A stretch of DNA of 33,378 nt, taken from NCBI GenBank assembly GCA_030610815.1, contig JAUWRA010000007.1, forward strand, positions 1 through 33,378. Reading direction: 5' to 3'. A model generated the notes under the pieces. That model saw nothing but the letters and a program-made list of their open reading frames with translations. It did no database searches and was not told where the DNA came from. The position numbers and the translations under genes are program-made. Below are positions 1-7,172 of the stretch, piece after piece; the first letter of the stretch is position 1, and each line of letters begins with the position of its first letter. Origin of the DNA: Methanosarcinales archaeon (GTDB taxonomy: Archaea > Halobacteriota > Methanosarcinia > Methanosarcinales > Methanocomedenaceae).

Positions 1-27
1 AATAACCTTTCTATATCGGGATTTAAA

Positions 28-1191
28 ATGAACAAGCAACCTGTACTCAATATACTAAAGGATATTTTCCAGGCTTATGGATATAATATTGATTCATCAT
101 ATATTTCGGATCTGGTGGCATCTAAAGGAGTCTCAGACCACATTTACATCAAACTTGATAGTGATGTGGATTATAGCTCAATGCGCAGGTTTGCTGACTC
201 CATAAAGAACACCGAAGGTACCGGGTTATACATCCTGAATAACAGAGCACCGGGTGAAGTTGCCGGTTTTGCCTCCCAGCAGGATATTATATTCTGGGAT
301 AAGCATGATCTGGAAAGCCAGATTGGTAAGGCCATCCTGGCAAACACGGAAGGTCTTCCAATGAAACTGGATCTATCCCCGCACGATAGCCAAAGGATTG
401 CAGAAAGACCTGAGCCGACCCCGCCAGCAGGGTCCCGGGACGACAGCATCTTCGGAATGTTCGCCGAATCACCTTCATCAAAACCTGAACCTGCTCCAGT
501 TCCGATTCCTGCTCCTGAACCAGTTCATGAACCTGCTTTTAAATGGCCAGGCCTTGGCACACCTCCCGGGCAGACCTACCCGGAAAGTATAGGGGCCGGG
601 AGATTTGGTGTGAATCAGGAAGAGGAGATAGTACGAATCCCACTTCCTTCCCTGCCCATAAACATGGCAAAGACCAGCGCCATCAAGATAAGCCAGGCAA
701 AGATCGGGGAGGTCCAGGACTTACTTTTAAAATTCATACCCAATTATATTTATAAATATGAATTTGATACGAAGAGGAAGTTCAGGTCAAAGATAATTAA
801 CCTTAATGGCCAGGGTGAGGGCATGGTAAATGCCATTACAGGTGAGCACACCATCACCCGTTCCCCGGACATACTGGAATATGCTGAGATCATAACAGAG
901 AATTACCAGATAAAAGAACCAACATTAAGTGACGAGGAGGCTAAGGAAAAAGTATTGGATGCGATTATCCTGAAGCATTCTAATAAGATTAAAGTGGACG
1001 AGGTCAAAGGTGATGCCATAATTTCCGAAAGCAAGACGCTGGCACCTCTGGAAAATGAGATTGATCTTGCAATAAATATAGTATATGTTCCGGTGTGGGA
1101 AATTCAGGGAAAGCAAAATACTATTGACATAAATGCCTATGACGGGCATATTCTTGAGACTCCCGTCGACGATGATGCGGAGTTTGTTTAG
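28..1191 (+). CDS. Two-domain hypothetical protein with nuclease-fold-like N-terminus
   Basis: A 387-residue protein of unknown function. Residues about 1-110 resemble the restriction-endonuclease-like fold: the stretch TGLYILNNRAPGEVAGFA followed by DIIFWDKHDLE matches the late strands and helix of Mrr-type domains, but I see no convincing D...ExK catalytic set, so it is probably inactive. Residues about 130-185 are a Pro/Glu-rich linker with repeated PEPAP-like units. The C-terminal half (about 205-387) is a separate alpha/beta domain ending in VYVPVWEIQG...INAYDGHIL, which recalls PepSY-like modules. There is no signal peptide or membrane span. The start is the ATG at 28; its upstream region lies mostly outside the window. 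Its stop overlaps the convergent apbE stop by 4 bases. Domain assignments are by eye and uncertain. Confidence 0.7.
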   Translation: MNKQPVLNILKDIFQAYGYNIDSSYISDLVASKGVSDHIYIKLDSDVDYSSMRRFADSIKNTEGTGLYILNNRAPGEVAGFASQQDIIFWDKHDLESQIGKAILANTEGLPMKLDLSPHDSQRIAERPEPTPPAGSRDDSIFGMFAESPSSKPEPAPVPIPAPEPVHEPAFKWPGLGTPPGQTYPESIGAGRFGVNQEEEIVRIPLPSLPINMAKTSAIKISQAKIGEVQDLLLKFIPNYIYKYEFDTKRKFRSKIINLNGQGEGMVNAITGEHTITRSPDILEYAEIITENYQIKEPTLSDEEAKEKVLDAIILKHSNKIKVDEVKGDAIISESKTLAPLENEIDLAINIVYVPVWEIQGKQNTIDINAYDGHILETPVDDDAEFV

Positions 1192-2249
1192 GTATTTGAC
1201 AGGTATATATCAAAACCCGATGATGTAAGTATCTCATTATTTGGGGTTACAAGTATACACTCTGTATTGTGTATATTCTCAATAAGTTTTAGACCTTTGT
1301 CGGGTCCCAGTACGAAAACGGTGGTGGCCAGTGTATCTGCTTCTATGGCCGAACCTGCTATTATTGTTGCACTCAAAAGACTTTCTGATGACTTTCCTGT
1401 CCTTGGGTCACTGATATGGGAGAGCCGGGCAGATTCATTGAAGTAGCGCTCATAATTTCCGCTGGTGGCCACTGCCATGTCTGATATCTCCATAACAACA
1501 ATAGACTGGCTCTTATTCTCCGGATTTCGAAGTCCCACTTTCCAGTCAGAACCGTCCGGCCTGGTGCCAAAATACATACCGTCACCTCCGGCATTTACAA
1601 AACCACTTGCATATCCGTTATTTTTTAACACTTTGACTGCCTGGTCTACAGCATACCCTTTGGCTATGCCATCCACGGTAATGGACATACCTTCTGCATT
1701 GAAGTAAATGGTTTTGTTCTCTACTGTAATATTACTATAGTTCACAAGGGTCAGGGTTTCATTGATTTCCTGCCCAGTGGGATATTCGCCTGCAATTATT
1801 TTTGTTTTCCACAGGTTAAGTATGGGCTTTATTGTGACATCAAAGGCTCCGTCACTTATATTACCATAGTATATTGACTGTTCGATTACATAAATGAGGT
1901 CATCGGATACGTTATCCACCTGCCCCTCAGCGTTCAATATACCTATTTCGCTGTTGGAATCAAAAGTGGTCATTAATTTTTCAATGCGGTCAATTTCCTT
2001 AAAAGCACTATTTATTGTGGTTTCTGCATTGGTTTTTGTGCCGATTATCTCTATAGTAACAATAGTCCCCATCAATTGCTGGCTTTCTGCAATGACATCA
2101 TTGCTGTTCACATTACTTTCTTCAATGAGATTATTGTTCCCCTCATTATCAGTACCGACCGGAAAATGGGTATAGATTGTAAACAGGGCTACTGTCATTA
2201 CTATCAGCGCAAACAAATATATGATTATCCTTTTGTGGTGGTCGTCCAT
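1188..2249 (-). CDS. apbE: FAD:protein FMN transferase ApbE, membrane anchored
   Basis: ApbE attaches FMN covalently, through a phosphoester, to a Thr of the (S/T)GAT motif in RnfG/NqrC-type proteins outside the cytoplasmic membrane. The 353-residue product has one N-terminal membrane span (about residues 9-27) and no lipobox Cys, so an uncleaved anchor is likely. Family signatures are visible: QQLMGTIVTIEI near the start of the domain, VDGIAKGYAVD, FVNAGGDGMYFG, HISDPRTGK, and ADTLATTVFVLGP with the metal-binding Asp. The length is normal for the family. It reads away from the uspA/rnf side and is separated from uspA by a short divergent promoter region. The likely substrate is RnfG encoded at 9403-9942, which carries TGAT. 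The assignment is secure; the substrate is inferred from context. Confidence 0.93.
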   Translation of the reverse strand: MDDHHKRIIIYLFALIVMTVALFTIYTHFPVGTDNEGNNNLIEESNVNSNDVIAESQQLMGTIVTIEIIGTKTNAETTINSAFKEIDRIEKLMTTFDSNSEIGILNAEGQVDNVSDDLIYVIEQSIYYGNISDGAFDVTIKPILNLWKTKIIAGEYPTGQEINETLTLVNYSNITVENKTIYFNAEGMSITVDGIAKGYAVDQAVKVLKNNGYASGFVNAGGDGMYFGTRPDGSDWKVGLRNPENKSQSIVVMEISDMAVATSGNYERYFNESARLSHISDPRTGKSSESLLSATIIAGSAIEADTLATTVFVLGPDKGLKLIENIHNTECILVTPNNEILTSSGFDIYLSNT

Positions 2250-2323
2250 ATCTATTCACACATTATTGGATGTTATATCTATGTTTTGTTATTTATGGTG
2301 CAGGTAAAAAACAATTCGATAAA

Positions 2324-2358
2324 TTTAAATAAAGCAGTGTAAACCCATATATAGGGTT
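2324..2358 (+). promoter_or_regulatory. Probable promoter of the first uspA gene, with inverted repeat
   Basis: A TATA-like TTTAAATAA lies at 2324-2332, about 25 bp before the expected transcription start near 2352-2358. An inverted repeat with AACCC arms (2342-2346) and GGGTT arms (2354-2358) around an AT-rich 7-base centre falls at that start point, just before the ATG at 2365. A short or absent leader is implied. Inferred by eye. Confidence 0.4.
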
Positions 2359-2364
2359 CGAAAT

Positions 2365-3186
2365 ATGGTGAAATTTCAATATATATTAACATTAAATGAA
2401 TCGGTGTATGCGGAAATAGCAGCAGACAATGCTATGAAGTTGGCTAAGATGTATAATGCTGAAATTTCCATCATAAATGTAGTAGATAACAGTTTGTTCA
2501 AAGAAGAAGAAATTGGGATCCAAACTGAATTGGGCCAGACACTGGTTGATGAATACAAACAGATCTGTGAAAAAAATGGAATTAGTATAAACAATGCTAC
2601 TGTGGTAATAGGATCACCAGTATTTGAAATTATTAAGATGCAAGAGGAGATCGATGCCAGTTTAATTATTTTAGGTGCATCTAAAAACAAACTTGGGAAA
2701 ATAGCTGAGAAGCTTGTGAAAGATGTTAAGTGTCATGTGCTGATAGCCCGTAAAAATACTTTTGGTGAAGAGCTATTCAGCAATATTCTTGTTCCAGTGG
2801 ATAGTACAAAAGATGCAGAGTATGCTGGAAAATTTGCATCCAGCATTGCACATCGCTCTCATTCGAACCTGACGGCCTGTCACATTTTTCCACATAAGAT
2901 AAAAGAGGATGAGGGGAATGAAATAACTAAACTGGTATTAGATATTGCGAAATCAAAAGGAATTCAAGCGGAATCTTTAACAGGTGAAGGAAAAACAGCC
3001 GATGAGATTCTAAACATAATTTACGATAAATCCTTTAACCTGGTGGTTTTGGGATATTCAGGTCGTGGTAGAGTTTCCAGGTTTGTACATGGAAGTATCT
3101 CGGAAAAAGTTATTCATTCGGCAACGTGTTCTATTTTTGTAGTTAAAAGTATAAGACCTGAAAGAGTGTATACTGTGAAACAATAA
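2365..3186 (+). CDS. Universal stress protein, tandem UspA domains
   Basis: A 273-residue cytoplasmic protein with two UspA domains (about 1-130 and 135-273). UspA proteins are small Rossmann-like ATP/AMP-binding or signalling proteins, and no specific target can be named. The first domain has a degenerate nucleotide loop (GASKNKLGKIAEKL). The second has the intact G-x2-G-x9-G-S loop, GYSGRGRVSRFVHGS. This suggests that only the C-terminal half binds ATP. The ATG at 2365 follows a compact archaeal promoter. The next gene, also a tandem UspA protein, begins 14 bases after the stop behind a good ribosome site (CAGGAG), so the two form an operon. The pair may have arisen by duplication. Confidence 0.88.
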   Translation: MVKFQYILTLNESVYAEIAADNAMKLAKMYNAEISIINVVDNSLFKEEEIGIQTELGQTLVDEYKQICEKNGISINNATVVIGSPVFEIIKMQEEIDASLIILGASKNKLGKIAEKLVKDVKCHVLIARKNTFGEELFSNILVPVDSTKDAEYAGKFASSIAHRSHSNLTACHIFPHKIKEDEGNEITKLVLDIAKSKGIQAESLTGEGKTADEILNIIYDKSFNLVVLGYSGRGRVSRFVHGSISEKVIHSATCSIFVVKSIRPERVYTVKQ

Positions 3187-3200
3187 TACAGGAGTATTAA

Positions 3201-4145
3201 ATGACAAAATTCCAATTCTTAGTTCCAGTGGACGGTTCTGATAGTTCAAGAGCAGCTGCCAAACATGCAGTTGAATTAGCAGGGAAATATGGAGCAGAGA
3301 TTTCAACGATGTATGTAGCTGATATCAGGAAGTACATTCCACACGATGAAATTCTCGAAATAATAGAGGGTGCAGGTGAAGAATATGTTGGCCAGGTAAG
3401 GGAACTGGCCCTAAGTAAAGGTATAACTGTAAAATCGACAAAAGTGCTTACAGGATCTCCGGTGGATAAGATACTCATTGAAGCCAAAGAGTTAGATGCC
3501 AGTTTGATAATAATGGCTGCCAGTGGAAGGACACACACCAAGGCCACACCAATCGGAGTGGTTGCAAACCGCGTACTTAGAAGTTGTGATACAAATATTT
3601 TATTGGTACGGAATACTGAAAATGCAGAGCATTACAAAAAAATAATGATACTTACAGACGGATCAAAGGATGCCGAATATGCTGCACAGTTCGGCATGAG
3701 CATAGCAAAACGATATAATGCTGAAGTATATGCATGTACTATTGTTGATACCCAGCAAAAAATAATTCAGAGGCATGTTACTACTCTTGAAGATGTTGGA
3801 CACGGAAAAATACTGGGCGAAACGATGGGATATTCAGAAGCCATAATTAATCGGTTACGACAGCGTCTACTGGATGATGCGGCCAAATTGGCAGAAAATG
3901 TCAGGAAGATCGCTGATGAAAAGGGTATTAAAGCTGAAATAATTGTAAAAGACGGAAAGCCTGCAATTGAAATACTTAAAATTGCCAGGGATCAGCAGAT
4001 CGACCTGCTTGTATTAGGCAGCACTGGAAAAGGTTCTATATCAAAAATGATGGTGGGAAGTATATCAGAAAAGGTTGCGTCAACAGCAAAATGTTCAGTC
4101 CTTGTTGTCAGGAGTTCAAGGATTGAAAGGGTTGTGCCTGAATAA
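3201..4145 (+). CDS. Universal stress protein, tandem UspA domains
   Basis: A 314-residue protein with two UspA domains, second gene of the usp pair. The first domain (about 1-145) starts with the classic FLVPVDGSDSSRAAAKHAVELA, but its nucleotide loop is altered (ASGRTHTKATPIGVVANRV). The second (about 148-314) has an insertion of about 40 residues between its first and third strands and an intact ATP loop, GSTGKGSISKMMVGS. The same insertion pattern occurs in the third UspA protein at 13789-14712, so those two are probably closer relatives. Start ATG with CAGGAG 8-9 bases upstream. A conditional or redox-stress role near the Rnf unit is only suggested by position. Confidence 0.88.
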   Translation: MTKFQFLVPVDGSDSSRAAAKHAVELAGKYGAEISTMYVADIRKYIPHDEILEIIEGAGEEYVGQVRELALSKGITVKSTKVLTGSPVDKILIEAKELDASLIIMAASGRTHTKATPIGVVANRVLRSCDTNILLVRNTENAEHYKKIMILTDGSKDAEYAAQFGMSIAKRYNAEVYACTIVDTQQKIIQRHVTTLEDVGHGKILGETMGYSEAIINRLRQRLLDDAAKLAENVRKIADEKGIKAEIIVKDGKPAIEILKIARDQQIDLLVLGSTGKGSISKMMVGSISEKVASTAKCSVLVVRSSRIERVVPE

Positions 4146-4173
4146 CCATTGAATTAGTGAGATCAATTGATAT

Positions 4174-4242
4174 AAATGCTCATATTTATCTGTAAATGTT
4201 CATATTCCATTTGAAATGCTCATTAAAATAGAAAAATATAAG
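4174..4242 (+). promoter_or_regulatory. Three 20-bp-spaced direct repeats plus TATA element, promoter of cytochrome b/Rnf unit
   Basis: AAATGCTCAT at 4174-4183, AAATGTTCAT at 4194-4203 and AAATGCTCAT at 4214-4223 are direct repeats starting exactly 20 bp apart, about two helical turns. A TATA-like AAAATATAAG follows at 4233-4242, about 10 bp after the last repeat. Sites immediately upstream of BRE/TATA are typical of archaeal activators. Similar half-sites with about 20-bp spacing occur before the RHH regulator (13574-13620). The repeats are seen directly; their role is inferred. Confidence 0.6.
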
Positions 4243-4335
4243 TCAAAGGGATAACTATGAAGTTTAAAATAATGGTATTATAATAATTTTTGAAGGTGAA
4301 AACGGGAACAAGCTAATATCCAAGGTGAGTACTTA

Positions 4336-4584
4336 ATGGGGTCAATAAAAAATAATATAGGATTTGTATCTTTAATTTTAACAGTCTTAATCGTGATCAG
4401 CATATTTTTATTTATTAATATAAATTCTATTTTTGAAAATATTATTGCAACTGGTTCCGGAGATATACTATGGGCAAATTATTTAATAAAGTTTTACGTG
4501 ATCTTCAGCGTAATTGGCCTTACAGCAAATCTCATATTGATGCATTATAAATTTATAAAAATGAAAGGATTCCATGAATGGTGA
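4336..4584 (+). CDS. Small two-span membrane protein, first gene of the Rnf-cytochrome unit
   Basis: An 82-residue protein with two hydrophobic spans (about residues 8-29 and 49-72) and a short basic end (HYKFIKMKGFHEW). I recognise no family. A clear ribosome-binding site, AAGGTGAG (4322-4329), precedes the ATG at 4336. Its last codons overlap the start of the cytochrome b gene, so the two are translationally coupled. The coupling and size suggest an accessory or assembly subunit of the membrane cytochrome. The region is strongly AT-rich compared with the later mrp genes. It is probably real because of the ribosome site, overlap and membrane pattern; its function is unknown. Confidence 0.7.
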   Translation: MGSIKNNIGFVSLILTVLIVISIFLFININSIFENIIATGSGDILWANYLIKFYVIFSVIGLTANLILMHYKFIKMKGFHEW

Positions 4585-5267
4585 TTACCTTGAATGAACA
4601 CATTGAAAGATTTTCCACAAACCAGATAATTGTTCATTTTATTTTTGCATTATCTATAATGATATTATACATGACAGGGATTCCTCGACTTTACCCTGAG
4701 CATCTGGGATGGATATTGGATCTGATAGGCCTGTCAAGGTCTTTGTTTATTCACAGACTTGCTGCAATAGTGTTAATATCAGCTTCAATTTACTATCTGA
4801 TATATTCAATATTGTACTGGAACCTAAAAAATAAAAAATATTTCAATCAAATTATTTTTCCAAATTCAAAAGATATATTTGACTTTGTGAATGATAACCT
4901 ATCAATATTAGGCCTTAAACATGTACGGATCAATTATGCTAAATATAGCTGGCTCGAAAAGGGGCTTATCTGGAGCGTCATTATTGTTGATGCTATAATT
5001 CTTGGCATTACAGGAATTGTACTGTGGGTACCATGGCTGTTTGCACCATACTTTACAATGTCACATTTTTCTACAATTAATCTCATTCATGGCAGTTTTG
5101 CCATATTGAGCCTTTGTGTAATAATACCGCATTTTTATAAAGTTCATTTAACTCCTTTCAAATTCCCAATGGATTATTCAATGTTTACAGGAGTTATTCG
5201 AAAAGAAGTGGCAGAAGAAGATTATCCATATTGGTACGAAGAAATTTCTGGTGAGAAACATGATTGA
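4578..5267 (+). CDS. Di-heme cytochrome b, formate-dehydrogenase-gamma/b561-like
   Basis: A 229-residue integral membrane protein with four spans, resembling the cytochrome b subunits of formate dehydrogenase, nickel hydrogenase and related enzymes. Candidate axial ligands sit in the expected places: His20 (span 1, VHFIFALS), His59 (span 2, FIHRLAA), His171 and His185 (span 4, IHGSFAILSLCVIIPHFYKVH). The stretch YSWLEKGLIWSVII...GITGIVLW also fits span 3 of this family. Two b hemes would carry electrons across the membrane and exchange them with methanophenazine or a quinone. No catalytic partner such as an Fdh or Hyd large subunit is nearby. Instead it lies upstream of a multiheme cytochrome c and rnf, so it probably links Rnf to the membrane carrier. 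The start ATG overlaps the preceding gene. Confidence 0.82.
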   Translation: MVITLNEHIERFSTNQIIVHFIFALSIMILYMTGIPRLYPEHLGWILDLIGLSRSLFIHRLAAIVLISASIYYLIYSILYWNLKNKKYFNQIIFPNSKDIFDFVNDNLSILGLKHVRINYAKYSWLEKGLIWSVIIVDAIILGITGIVLWVPWLFAPYFTMSHFSTINLIHGSFAILSLCVIIPHFYKVHLTPFKFPMDYSMFTGVIRKEVAEEDYPYWYEEISGEKHD

Positions 5268-5526
5268 AAGATTTGGTTATCCATTGATATTGTTTTCGAT
5301 GCTGACAATCGTACTGTATGAAACAAATATCCTGACAACTGGCATTATAATAACACTTGGTCTGAACATTGCCATGCTGTTGGTATTATTCCAGATCATA
5401 GCATTATTATACGGTTTCACAAAATCGCTTATAACACTCTATAAAATTGAGTGCTATCCGCTTTATTCACCAATTCGGGATGTTGCGATCACTGAACAAC
5501 AAAAGTTAATAAAAGAAGAAAATTAA
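5260..5526 (+). CDS. Small two-span membrane protein after cytochrome b
   Basis: An 88-residue protein if it starts at the ATG at 5260, or 91 residues from the GTG at 5251. The ATG overlaps the cytochrome b stop by 8 bases and has a GGTGAG stretch just upstream, so I prefer it. There are two hydrophobic spans (about residues 6-28 and 31-53) and a charged cytoplasmic tail ending in KLIKEEN. No known family is recognised. With the 82-residue protein it flanks the cytochrome b gene. Both overlap it, which suggests a three-protein membrane module. Function unknown. Confidence 0.65.
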   Translation: MIERFGYPLILFSMLTIVLYETNILTTGIIITLGLNIAMLLVLFQIIALLYGFTKSLITLYKIECYPLYSPIRDVAITEQQKLIKEEN

Positions 5527-5573
5527 ATCTGAATCATCACTGCTCTAATAAAACATGGAAGTTGAATTGAACT

Positions 5574-5657
5574 ATGAGTCTGAACAACTTTAAAGCGAGC
5601 TTTAGAGAAACTGTACAGCTAATACAAAGGAAAACTATAGGTGGAGGATTAAATTGA
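5574..5657 (+). CDS. Possible 27-residue coupled leader ORF before the multiheme cytochrome
   Basis: ATG at 5574 opens a short frame whose TGA stop (5655-5657) overlaps the TTG start of the cytochrome c gene in a TTGA arrangement. The same TTGA coupling is used twice in the mrp operon. The product would be basic and hydrophilic (MSLNNFKASFRETVQLIQRK and seven more residues). No strong ribosome site precedes it. It could be chance in a 127-base gap. Confidence 0.25.
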   Translation: MSLNNFKASFRETVQLIQRKTIGGGLN

Positions 5658-7108
5658 AAAAAATTATCACAGTTTTATCTGTTATAATTCTGACAGGTAT
5701 AATCATAATATCCTATGGCAATCTTAATTACAATGGAAACCAAGCTCGTGCAGCACATTCTATTTGTAATAATACATGGTCAGATGAGAAATGCATAAAC
5801 TGTCATACTAATGTTTTCAATGAAGTAGTCAATTCATATCATGTACAGCAGGTCAATAGAGATGTTGTAGATGGACAATGGGATTTACTTTTCCTGAACC
5901 TTGTTGAAAAACAGGACACAACGAGACTCGTTAGAGGATGCGGTCAGTGTCATCCAAGGGGTACTCCTCCACATGATCCAACCATTGAAGCAGCAGCCGG
6001 ACAATCGGAATGCAGTCGGTGTCATTCAAAAACCGACCTGGTTTTTGAGATCCACGACACTGATGAAATTGTAGGGGGAACTATCACTACAGATTGTACG
6101 ACATGTCATGTTACTACTGAAGAATCTAATTCAGCTCATATTTCTGATGCTACATGTGCCAACAAGTGCCATCATACTGATGTTGCAAAACGGGCCGTGA
6201 TGTGGTGTAGTGATGATTATGCTACATATGATGTTCATGCCAACGCAGGTATTGGATGTCTTCAATGCCATATTACATCCGATCACCAGATCGGTAAGGG
6301 GAACATTATCGATCGTTCTGATCAAACAGTAACTATTGATCAACCTGTGAAACAGTGCATTGATTGCCATATGGAAGTTACACATGGAATGATCGTGGAT
6401 GCCCATCTTGAAAAGGTGGCATGTGAAGCTTGTCATATACCAAAACTTCCGGGTGGTCAACTACCAGGAGATACTGCTATAGATTCCATTGACTGGACAA
6501 ATGGTAACAAGGATATCGAATATAAAAATGTAGATTTCCAACCGGTTTTGGCATGGTTTAACGGTACTGTGAATGGAATTCCTCAACCTTCCGATAAAGA
6601 TGACCCTGGAGCAGTCTTAAAACCATTCAATGTTATAACTATTACCTGGTGGGATGAGGGAATTGACTTAAATGTTGTTAACAATCCCAATACAAGCTTA
6701 TACTGGGGTGACCCGATCACTCTTTCGCACATTAGATCTGCCGATATCAATGGCGATGGTGAAGTTAGCACTGAGGAGATAAGGGAATTTGACTTGAAAT
6801 TATATGGAATAACTGGTTATCCCGACACTGTCTTAAGGCAAATGGATATGCATTATTCAGTAAGTCATAATATTGTGGGAGAAGAAAGTGCGCTTGGAAA
6901 AAGTGCATTGTGGTGTGCTGATTGTCATGGTAATACATCCGGGATCGACTGGGTGTTGTTGGGATATGAGGCAGATCCGGCCCAAACCGATCCACCAACC
7001 GATTTCACTACCTACGAGGTCACTGTCGAGGTAGTACCGGCAAGGCCAAAACCGGTAGAGGTGGTAAATGAACCTTGGTTATTTGACCCATTCAAGGCTG
7101 GTGAGTAA
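5654..7108 (+). CDS. Secreted multiheme c-type cytochrome (nine heme motifs), MmcA-like position
   Basis: A 484-residue exported cytochrome with an N-terminal signal or anchor (residues 1-22) and no C-terminal span. Eight CxxCH motifs are at about residues 47, 96, 120, 148, 202, 235, 257 and 421. A ninth site is CANKCH at 168-173, a CX3CH spacing. The section DAHLEKVACEACHIPK resembles octaheme tetrathionate-reductase-like cytochromes. Residues 364-375 form a textbook EF-hand loop (DINGDGEVSTEE), so calcium binding is plausible. The gene sits directly before rnfC, as does the seven-heme MmcA of Methanosarcina acetivorans, which takes electrons from Rnf and passes them to methanophenazine or extracellular acceptors. 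The start is TTG with GGAGG at 5643-5647. A cytochrome identity is certain; orthology to MmcA is inferred from position. Confidence 0.88.
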   Translation: MKKIITVLSVIILTGIIIISYGNLNYNGNQARAAHSICNNTWSDEKCINCHTNVFNEVVNSYHVQQVNRDVVDGQWDLLFLNLVEKQDTTRLVRGCGQCHPRGTPPHDPTIEAAAGQSECSRCHSKTDLVFEIHDTDEIVGGTITTDCTTCHVTTEESNSAHISDATCANKCHHTDVAKRAVMWCSDDYATYDVHANAGIGCLQCHITSDHQIGKGNIIDRSDQTVTIDQPVKQCIDCHMEVTHGMIVDAHLEKVACEACHIPKLPGGQLPGDTAIDSIDWTNGNKDIEYKNVDFQPVLAWFNGTVNGIPQPSDKDDPGAVLKPFNVITITWWDEGIDLNVVNNPNTSLYWGDPITLSHIRSADINGDGEVSTEEIREFDLKLYGITGYPDTVLRQMDMHYSVSHNIVGEESALGKSALWCADCHGNTSGIDWVLLGYEADPAQTDPPTDFTTYEVTVEVVPARPKPVEVVNEPWLFDPFKAGE

Positions 7109-7172
7109 CGAATTATGTATAGCAATATGTGCAACATGATTGCAAATAATGATCCTTTGTGTGAGTGATGAA

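Noticed and set aside
2352-2362. GGGTTCGAAAT resembling a tRNA T-loop
   Set aside because: No acceptor, D or anticodon stems fit around it; it belongs to the promoter inverted repeat of uspA.
7115-7168. 17-codon frame (MYSNMCNMIANNDPLCE) before rnfC
   Set aside because: No ribosome site and no clear coupling; likely chance in the gap after the cytochrome gene.
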